Part shown: one piece after another, positions 25,325 through 31,682 of the stretch
Numbering within the stretch: position 1 is the first letter of the stretch
Layout: each line of letters begins with the position of its first letter
Assembly (NCBI GenBank): GCA_031291295.1
Contig: JARLJI010000108.1
Span: 1-45,167 of the forward strand
Length of the DNA stretch: 45,167 nt
Source: Rhodoferax sp.
GTDB lineage: Bacteria; Pseudomonadota; Gammaproteobacteria; Burkholderiales; Burkholderiaceae_C
Direction of reading: 5' to 3'
The notes under the pieces: model-generated
The model's input: the letters and a program-made list of their open reading frames with translations, nothing else
The model's database searches: none
What the model was told of the DNA's origin: nothing
Program-made: the position numbers and the translations under genes

Positions 25325-25352
25325 GCTGCAGTTCCTTAGCGCACGGTACAGT

Positions 25353-26345
25353 TTATTCGTCAAGCTTGATCCCTGCGTCGTTGGCGATCTTCGTCCAGAC
25401 TTGCAGATCGTTCTGGACAATTTCGCCCAACTGCGCGGAGGACTTTACCGGCGGCGGCTCGAAGTTCTGTTTCTTCATCAGGGCCGCGATCTCCGGCAAC
25501 GCCTGCACCTTGTTGACCTCATCCGCCAGCCGCTTCACGATCGCCGGACTAGTTCCGGCCGGCGCGAACATGCCGAACCATCCCACCGTACTGAACTTGT
25601 AGCCCTGTTCACCCAGCGTCTTGACGTTGGCAAGCTGGGGAGACCGCACATTGCCCACGATGGCAATGCCGCGCACCTTCCCCGAACGCAGGAACGGCAC
25701 CGCCACGCTGGGATCGGTCCAGCCGATCTTAAGCACACCCGAGGAAAGCTCGGTAAGCAGTTGACTGGAGGTCCGATATGCAACGTGCTCGGTCTTCATG
25801 CCGGTCTGCTTCTTCAACCACTCCATCGTCAAGTGCGCGGATGAACCGGTGCCCCAGCTGCCATAGCTGTACTTATCCGGATTCGCTTTCACGAACTCGA
25901 CAAGCCCAGGCAAATCGGACACCGGCAGATCCGGGCTAACCAGTAGCAGCACCCCACCCACAGCCGTCTGCGCGATCGGCATGAGGCTCTTTCTTGCCTC
26001 TTGGGAAATGGACTTGATGACTGCCGGTGCAACCACCATGTTGGACGCCGTTGTGTAGAGAATCGTGTAGCCATCCGGCGCCGCCTTGAGGACGGCGTTG
26101 GTCCCGATCACCCCGCTGCCACCCGGCCGGTTCTCCACGACCACGGCCTGCTTCAGCGATTCGGAAAGGCGCTGCGCCATGACCCGCGCCAGCGCATCGG
26201 TTCCCGATCCGGCAGACGACGGCACGATCATTTGAATCGGGCGCGCCGGCCAGGCTTCCTGAGCCTGAACCAGGCCTGGCGCGCATAAGGCAATGATTGT
26301 CTCGGCGCACAACGCAGCCGCGAGCAGCTTTTTTAGTATTGACAT
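25353..26345 (-). CDS. Bug-family (TTT) periplasmic substrate-binding receptor 2
   Basis: 330-aa exported receptor: a signal peptide to about residue 28 (LVQAQ), then EAWPARPIQMIVPSSAGSGT and ENRPGGSGVIGT, both diagnostic of Bug proteins. GGGGGAG precedes the ATG. No TctA/TctB genes are near. The promoter has a TGTCGACA palindrome over the -35, as for the porin, so outer-membrane entry and periplasmic capture are probably induced together. The next gene in the operon encodes a FrnE-like protein. Ligand unknown, most likely a carboxylate. Confidence 0.9.
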   Translation of the reverse strand: MSILKKLLAAALCAETIIALCAPGLVQAQEAWPARPIQMIVPSSAGSGTDALARVMAQRLSESLKQAVVVENRPGGSGVIGTNAVLKAAPDGYTILYTTASNMVVAPAVIKSISQEARKSLMPIAQTAVGGVLLLVSPDLPVSDLPGLVEFVKANPDKYSYGSWGTGSSAHLTMEWLKKQTGMKTEHVAYRTSSQLLTELSSGVLKIGWTDPSVAVPFLRSGKVRGIAIVGNVRSPQLANVKTLGEQGYKFSTVGWFGMFAPAGTSPAIVKRLADEVNKVQALPEIAALMKKQNFEPPPVKSSAQLGEIVQNDLQVWTKIANDAGIKLDE

Positions 26346-26455
26346 CGTCTCCCCCATTTTTTTGACTACTATCCTGCCCGCCAAGTGCAGCCGGCCTCAC
26401 CGAGGCCAGCTGCGCGACAAGCTATCCCTAGCTGTCCCAGGCTGTCTTCGGCACG

Positions 26456-26490
26456 ATCATAGCAGTCATGTTTTTTATTGTCGACATAAA
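26456..26490 (-). promoter_or_regulatory. Bug receptor 2 promoter with GntR-type operator
   Basis: On the minus strand TCGACA (-35, 26479-26484) and TATGAT (-10, 26456-26461) are 17 bp apart, a near-consensus sigma-70 promoter. The palindrome TGTCGACA (26479-26486) with T-rich and A-rich flanks covers the -35. This is the best of the three copies. Confidence 0.65.
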
Positions 26491-26598
26491 CAAACTGGCC
26501 ATAATGAGATATTCAGTCTTGACATGCAGGCGTGCCCCTTGGCACCGCGCCGCGCAAGGCGAACACCCTCATCGCCGGTCAGTTTCAACCGGCCCGAG

Positions 26599-27657
26599 TC
26601 AGGCGGCCTTGCGCAAGAAGCCTTGATTGCCGCCATTGCGGTTCGGCGCGAAGCCATTGGCAGCCAGCGTCTCCTCGACCGTGTCATAGAACACGCCAAT
26701 CTTCTGGATTTCGCGCGCTTCCCGGGCCGTCGCCACTTTGCGGCCGAATTCGCTCGCGATGCGCACCAACTGCTCAATCTGCTTCACCGTGCTCATCTTG
26801 GCCGTGCGCGACTGGTTCCAGAGGCAGTCCTCGGTCCCGCATCGCACATGCAGGCCCAAGGCAACCCCCATCATGTTGACAGGAAGCACGTTGCGCACAG
26901 AGCTTTCAACGGTTAGCACCGCGCCATCCGGGACGGCACGAACAATGTTGGCGAGGTTAAAGATGCTGGGTGCATCCATGCCGCCGCTGATTGCCACCCA
27001 ATTCATGACCAGCGGGCCCTTGTAGACGCCACGCCGAATCAGCCGCTCCACGGACTCGAAGCTATTGATGTTGTAACACTGGAAGGCACTCTGGATGCCG
27101 GCTGCGGTAAGGCGGCGGATGTGTTCTTCGACCCAGCCGGGCTGGGCGGGAACCGTCATCTCCTTGTACGCTTCGAAGATCGCAGGGTTCTCACGCGAGG
27201 TGCCCTTGAAATCCGCGAGTTCCGCATGCTCCGTCACGTTCATCTGAGACGTGTTCACCGTGACGGTCACCTGGTCCGGAACGGGGTCAAGTTCGGCAAG
27301 CATATGGCGGGTGTCGTCGGACAGCCACTTGGCGGCGGCCCCCTCGTTTTCGGGTGCGAAGCTGATCGACCCACCCACCTGGATGATCATCTCCGGCACA
27401 GCGCTGCGCACCCCTGCGATCAGCTCGTTAAACTTGGACAGACGCTTCGAGCCTTTGCCGTCAAGCTCGCGCACATGCAGGTGCAGCACCGTCGCGCCGG
27501 CGTTGTAGCAATCCACGGCCTTCTGGATCTGGTCTTCCATCGTCACGGGGATGTCTTCCGGGAAATCGGACGGCAGCCAACCCGGTGCGTAGGGCGCCGC
27601 GGTGATGATCAACGGCTGCTGGTTTTCAGGGAACAGGGATCCATCGAGGTAGTTCAC
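26599..27657 (-). CDS. Beta-keto acid cleavage enzyme (BKACE), copy 2
   Basis: 352-aa paralogue of the enzyme at 21805, with the same HLHVRE zinc motif (His59, His61), IIQVGGSISFAPE, NVTEHAELADFKG, VESSVRNVLPVN and GLHVRCGTEDCLW. It starts at a GTG (27657) with GGAGA 6 nt upstream. The first residues MNYLDGSLFPENQQPLIITA match copy 1 almost position for position; an ORF reaching further upstream would run into tauD2. It is the third gene of the qor'-tauD2-BKACE2 operon, 53 bp after tauD2. It would cleave a beta-keto acid with acetyl-CoA to acetoacetate and an acyl-CoA. Having two copies in one region suggests gene dosage or two related substrates. Confidence 0.9.
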   Translation of the reverse strand: MNYLDGSLFPENQQPLIITAAPYAPGWLPSDFPEDIPVTMEDQIQKAVDCYNAGATVLHLHVRELDGKGSKRLSKFNELIAGVRSAVPEMIIQVGGSISFAPENEGAAAKWLSDDTRHMLAELDPVPDQVTVTVNTSQMNVTEHAELADFKGTSRENPAIFEAYKEMTVPAQPGWVEEHIRRLTAAGIQSAFQCYNINSFESVERLIRRGVYKGPLVMNWVAISGGMDAPSIFNLANIVRAVPDGAVLTVESSVRNVLPVNMMGVALGLHVRCGTEDCLWNQSRTAKMSTVKQIEQLVRIASEFGRKVATAREAREIQKIGVFYDTVEETLAANGFAPNRNGGNQGFLRKAA

Positions 27658-27710
27658 GGCATGTCTCCATTGATAAAGGTAGGGCAAGGCTTGGCCGCGG
27701 CTGGCGCGCC

Positions 27711-28553
27711 TCAGAACGGCTTGTCTCCGATGATGGCTGCGCGCTCCATCTTGCGCGGGGCCGGCCAGTAGTCCTGTACTGCGTAGTGCTGGGTGCAGCG
27801 GTTGTCCCAAATGGCCACGCTGTTAGGCCGCCAGCGGAACCGCACCTGGTATTCGGGGATCGCCGCCTGGCTGATCAAGTAGTTCAGCAGGTGGCTCGCG
27901 CCCGGGGTCTTGTCCTGTCCGTAGCGCACGTTCTCTGGCGTATGGAAGTTTGCGAAATGCGTGGAGAAACCGCAGACGTAGAGCACCTTCTCGCCGGTCT
28001 CCGGATGCGTGCGCACCACGGGATGTTCGACCATGGGGTACTGCGCGGCAAGCTTGGCACGATTTTCCGCGCTCATCGCCGCACCGAATGAATGTTCGAT
28101 GCCGTGCTTGGCGCGCAGCCCGGCGATGCGCTCCTTGATTTCTTCGGGCAGGTTCTCGTAGGCCGCTGCCATGTTCACCCAGATGGTGTCGCCGCCGACC
28201 GGCGGGCATTCGATGCAACGCAGGACGCAGCCCATCGGTGGGGTTTCGCGCCAGCTGCCGTCGGTGTGGTAGCTGTTCTCATAGTTCTCGCGCTTGTCGC
28301 TGCGATAGATCTGTACCAGGCCGGGATGATCCGGGTCGCTGCCAGCGACCGGGTGGTCCTCCAGTTCGCCAAAACGGCGGGCGAAAGCCACGTGATCGGC
28401 ACGGCTGATATCCTGGTCCCGCAGAAACAGCACCTTGTGCTTGAGCAGCAGCGCCTTGATCTCGGCAAGCAAGGCGTTGTTTCGCGCTGCATCGGCCAGG
28501 TTGACGCCGCTGATTTCGGCACCGATGGTGCAGGTAAGAGGTTCTACGTGCAT
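27711..28553 (-). CDS. TauD/TfdA-family Fe(II)/2-oxoglutarate dioxygenase, copy 2
   Basis: 280-aa paralogue of tauD1 that lacks the first about 20 residues of that protein. Iron ligands are His96 and Asp98 (NSYHTDGSW) and His256 (CTQHYAVQDY); Arg267/Arg271 are candidates for 2-oxoglutarate binding. AAAGGAG is placed before the ATG and overlaps the stop codon of the truncated qor, a sign of translational coupling. The operon continues with BKACE2. Differences from copy 1 cluster around the DKRENYENSY loop next to the active site, so substrate range may differ. The two copies are otherwise close. Confidence 0.9.
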   Translation of the reverse strand: MHVEPLTCTIGAEISGVNLADAARNNALLAEIKALLLKHKVLFLRDQDISRADHVAFARRFGELEDHPVAGSDPDHPGLVQIYRSDKRENYENSYHTDGSWRETPPMGCVLRCIECPPVGGDTIWVNMAAAYENLPEEIKERIAGLRAKHGIEHSFGAAMSAENRAKLAAQYPMVEHPVVRTHPETGEKVLYVCGFSTHFANFHTPENVRYGQDKTPGASHLLNYLISQAAIPEYQVRFRWRPNSVAIWDNRCTQHYAVQDYWPAPRKMERAAIIGDKPF

Positions 28554-28565
28554 GGAAAGCTCCTT

Positions 28566-28841
28566 TTACGCTACAAAGATTGACGAGCCGGTGGCCTTGC
28601 GCGACGCCAGGTCCCGATACGCCTGGACCGCATCCTGCGACGCATGGCACTGATGGACCTCGATGCCGTTGGGCAGCGGCACAGAGTAGGTGCCAATAGG
28701 AAAATGTGTGTCGGCGTAGTTCAGCTCCGCCGTGACGTGCCGGACTCGCGCCGCGCCGGGACCCGGCTCGCCAGCCTCTGCGTCCTCGTATCGGAGGACC
28801 TCCGGACCTTCCACCTCGTACATGCGAACGGCTTTTGCCAA
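28566..28841 (-). pseudogene. Quinone oxidoreductase with large in-frame internal deletion
   Basis: A 91-codon frame starting at TTG (28841) behind GGAGACGGAA. Residues 1-59 match the N-terminus of Qor at 23257 (LNYADTHFPIGTYSVPLPNG), and the remaining 32 match its C-terminus (QAYRDLASRKATGSSIFVA). About 235 residues, including the whole Rossmann fold, are missing, so it cannot bind NADPH. The frame is kept open and its end carries the ribosome site of tauD2, so it still serves as the first, probably translated, cistron of the operon. Confidence 0.85.
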
Positions 28842-28945
28842 TTCCGTCTCCTGTTGTCGTCTATTGCTGCCGCCACTATCATTCGGTGGCCTGGGTTGAT
28901 TGTCGGCTCTCGCATGCGCAGGACCTTTGACAGGCCACGCCAGAA

Positions 28946-28963
28946 CTTGACCATCCATGACAG
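28946..28963 (-). promoter_or_regulatory. Shared AraC-regulon element before the qor'-tauD2-BKACE2 operon
   Basis: On the minus strand CTGTCATGGATGGTCAAG, followed by TTCTGGCGTGGCCTGTCAAA. It lies about 105 bp before the TTG start of qor' and in the divergent gap with the second AraC gene. A second CTGTCAAAG downstream of it (around 28925-28935) may be a second half-site. Confidence 0.55.
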
Positions 28964-29115
28964 TTGATTCCCGGCTTGAGTCACCGCACACAGGTGCGGT
29001 GCCAGCGGCGTATGCAATGCATGACCGTCAATGGCAGCCAGCCGACGGTGGCTTCACCGGTAGATTGCGCAGGCCTTCGATCAACCTGACCATCCCTGTT
29101 CAAAAAGAGCCCCCT

Positions 29116-30156
29116 ATGACCGTCCTGGTTCGCAGCGCCTCCCTCACGAAGTACTCCGGGATCGCTCGCGCCGCGGGTATCGACCCGGTGCAGATGGTTT
29201 CCCATGTCGGCCTGGACCGGGAATGCCTGCACACGCCCGACCTGCGCATCCCCGAATTCCGGCTTGCGGAGGTTCTGGAGACGTCCGCGCGGATCACTGC
29301 CTGCCATTCGCTCGGGCTGCTCATGGGCGAATCATGGCGGCTATCCGACTTCGGCCCGGTCAGCCTGACGCTGCAGCACCAGCCCACGCTGCGGGATGCG
29401 CTGGCCGAGGTCGAGCGTTATCGCCACTTGCTCAGCGACTCCGTCGCGACGCAGTTCACCGAGCATGCGAATGTCGCGGTCTTGCGAGTGACGTTGCTGA
29501 CCGGCAGGCAGCAACCTGGCCGGCAGGCGATGGAGCTGACCGTAGGCGCGGTGCTCTGCCTGATCCGCGCCATACTTGGCGCCCAATGGAAACCCCGCTG
29601 CGTGCACTTTTCGCATGCGGCCCCTCAAGACCTGCGGGTGCACCGTCGCCTGTTCGGCCAGCAGGTCGAATTTGGCTGCGAATTCGATGGCGTGGTCTTG
29701 TCGAGCCAGGATCTGGATCGCGTGAACCCCCTGGCCGATGCCAGCCTGGCCCGATACGCCAGGGAATTACTTGACCTTCGATCGCCCTCGAAGGAGCACT
29801 CCCTGGCGGACGACGTACGACGGGCAATTCACCTGCTGCTGCCGCGCGGCCGCAGTGCGGTGGAACAGGTTGCGCAGAACCTGGGTGTCAGCCCGAGAAC
29901 TCTGCAGCGGCAATTGGAGCAGCGTGGGGAAACATTCTCGGGCCTGGTCAATCAGGTGCGGCGCGAACTGGCCGAGCGCTATCTGCAGAGCCAGCGGCAG
30001 TCCATATCGCGTACGGCGGATCTGCTTGGATTCTCGGAGGTGAGCGCGTTCACGCGGTGGTTCGGGGGGCAATTCGGGAAGCCGCCGACGCGCTGGGTGA
30101 TGGAGGGAAGGGAAATCGTCTCGCAGGAAGACGTCAACCGCCCAACGGGCGGGTGA
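29116..30156 (+). CDS. AraC-family regulator, paralogue 2
   Basis: 346-aa regulator, a paralogue of the one at 12834. The N-terminal arabinose-binding-type domain begins MTVLVRSASLTKYSGIARAA. The C-terminal AraC HTH pair is QNLGVSPRTLQRQLEQRGET and TADLLGFSEVSAFTRWFGGQ. It is divergent from the qor'-tauD2-BKACE2 operon and should activate it through the element at 28946-28963. Both paralogues may recognise all five copies of the element. The ATG at 29116 is preceded only by a weak AAGAG; the frame is open further upstream but without a better start. Confidence 0.87.
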   Translation: MTVLVRSASLTKYSGIARAAGIDPVQMVSHVGLDRECLHTPDLRIPEFRLAEVLETSARITACHSLGLLMGESWRLSDFGPVSLTLQHQPTLRDALAEVERYRHLLSDSVATQFTEHANVAVLRVTLLTGRQQPGRQAMELTVGAVLCLIRAILGAQWKPRCVHFSHAAPQDLRVHRRLFGQQVEFGCEFDGVVLSSQDLDRVNPLADASLARYARELLDLRSPSKEHSLADDVRRAIHLLLPRGRSAVEQVAQNLGVSPRTLQRQLEQRGETFSGLVNQVRRELAERYLQSQRQSISRTADLLGFSEVSAFTRWFGGQFGKPPTRWVMEGREIVSQEDVNRPTGG

Positions 30157-30248
30157 GCACCTGAGCTATCGGATGCGCCGCCAATGCGATGCGCGGGCGC
30201 AACGCCCCGTGGCGAATGTGCCGCGGTTCCGGCCCGCGATACACCCAT

Positions 30249-30300
30249 AAAAAAAACCGGCCCACGCTGCGCTCCGGCGGAGCGGCGTATAGGCCGGTCT
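30249..30300 (-). terminator. Rho-independent terminator after the 61-aa gene
   Basis: On the minus strand ACCGGCC and GGCCGGT form the outer stem, with a GC-rich inner hairpin (CGCTCCGCCGGAGCG) between, followed by eight T residues. It is 49-100 bp past the stop at 30349. Confidence 0.8.
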
Positions 30301-30348
30301 TGCTGCGCGGGAGACGCTTCCCGCGTTGCGATGCCGCTACCTGAACGA

Positions 30349-30534
30349 TCAGCCGTTCGCGTAGACGATCTTTGCCTTGCGTGCCTGGTTCTGCAGGCGG
30401 CTCAGCATATGCTGGACGGCGAAGATGGCGCTCTTCACGTCTGCCGCCAGGCTGGGGCTGCGGGGACCAAGTTCGCGCTCGATCAGATCGCGTTCCATTT
30501 GGTCGGTCATCTTGATGTCGCTTTGCGTGTTCAT
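30349..30534 (-). CDS. Small hypothetical protein, 61 aa
   Basis: Starts MNTQSDIKMTDQMERDLIER and ends KIVYANG. It is charged and probably helical, without cysteine, signal peptide or membrane segment. GAGAG lies upstream of the ATG at 30534. A large inverted repeat (30546-30574) sits right before the gene and an intrinsic terminator follows, so it is a single-gene transcript. I do not recognise the family. Confidence 0.65.
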   Translation of the reverse strand: MNTQSDIKMTDQMERDLIERELGPRSPSLAADVKSAIFAVQHMLSRLQNQARKAKIVYANG

Positions 30535-30545
30535 GGCTTTCTCTC

Positions 30546-30574
30546 TAGGGATTACCCTTATCGGGTTTTCCCTA
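30546..30574 (-). promoter_or_regulatory. Inverted repeat operator before the 61-aa gene
   Basis: TAGGGATTACCC and GGGTTTTCCCTA form 12-bp arms with two mismatches around a 5-bp spacer, ending 12 bp upstream of the start codon. It may be an operator or a leader hairpin that limits translation. Confidence 0.5.
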
Positions 30575-30759
30575 ATGATAGCAAAGGAAATGACGCGGCG
30601 CAGCATTAGGTGATAGTACGTATGCAGAAAGGCAACGCTTTCCAGCAAGCAAGCCTCGGTCTCCTCGCCCTGCGCCCTGCGCCCTGCGCCGAAACCCTGT
30701 GCGCAAGGGTGTCCATGGCTGCGGGCTTAGCGCAGGCGCCAGGATAATCATGCGCCACT

Positions 30760-31395
30760 TCAGCCTTTTGCCAGCACCTCCCGAATGGCATTCTCGAACG
30801 CCTCCACCGGCTGCCCGCCGCTCACCAGGAACTGGTCATTGAAGATGATCGAAGGCACGGAACGGATGCCCATGTCCTGGTAGTGCTTCTCCATCTCACG
30901 GACTTGCGCGGCGTACGCGTCGCCAGACAGCACCGTGCGTGCCTTTTCGGCGTCCAGGCCGGCCGCGGCCTCGACGAGGACCTCGTGATTGCTGGAATCC
31001 TTGGACTCGGTGAAATACGCACGAAACAGCGCCATCTTCAGCGGCAGCTGGCGCCCTTCCAGGCTTGCCCAATGCAATAGCCGATGCGCGTCGAACGTGT
31101 TGTATACGCGGGTACGAGAGCCAAACTCAAATCCGACGTCGGCGCCACGCTGGCGGATCATGGCTTGGCTCTGCACGATTTCCTCCTCGGTGCGGCCATA
31201 TTTGCGTGCCATGTAATCCTGGATCGATTCGCCCCCCGGCCCCATGTCCGGATTGAGCTCGAATGGGCGAAGCGTGATTTCTGCCGAAACGGCATCGCCA
31301 AGCCGCGCCAGCGCCTGTTGCAGCGAACTCAGGCCAACGGCGCACCACGGGCACGCGACGTCGGAGACAAAATCGATTTTCAGCGTCTTTTGCAT
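30760..31395 (-). CDS. DsbA/FrnE-family oxidoreductase 2
   Basis: 211-aa cytoplasmic thioredoxin-fold protein. The redox motif CPWC is at residues 15-18 (DFVSDVACPWCAVGLSSLQ), and the cis-Pro region is GIRSVPSIIFNDQFLVSGGQ, the FrnE hallmark. RVYNTFDAHRLLHWA is also typical of the family. GGAAATACA precedes the ATG at 31395. FrnE proteins act as disulfide oxidoreductases or isomerases, with polyketide and oxidative-stress roles known in a few species. It has no operon partner; ppk is divergent. Confidence 0.9.
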   Translation of the reverse strand: MQKTLKIDFVSDVACPWCAVGLSSLQQALARLGDAVSAEITLRPFELNPDMGPGGESIQDYMARKYGRTEEEIVQSQAMIRQRGADVGFEFGSRTRVYNTFDAHRLLHWASLEGRQLPLKMALFRAYFTESKDSSNHEVLVEAAAGLDAEKARTVLSGDAYAAQVREMEKHYQDMGIRSVPSIIFNDQFLVSGGQPVEAFENAIREVLAKG

Positions 31396-31682
31396 TGTAT
31401 TTCCTCGGTGTCAGTCCATCACTGCGCGACAGGGTAGCTGCAATTCCCATTGGCTGCAGGACCGGGGGCACTGCCTCACTCCTTCAGGGTTTTCCCGCAA
31501 GGCGGCCACGACCGGACGCCCCTCCCCGGCATCTGTCCGTGGCCCGCCAACCACACGGCCCTGCCGCAGACGCGCAAACGTGCCCCGCGCCCACTCCTCA
31601 AGCGGCGCGGCGCGCGGTAATATCTTTGCAACAGGTCATCGGTGCACGATGATCCATTCCCAGAGAAGGATTGAAGCGAATC

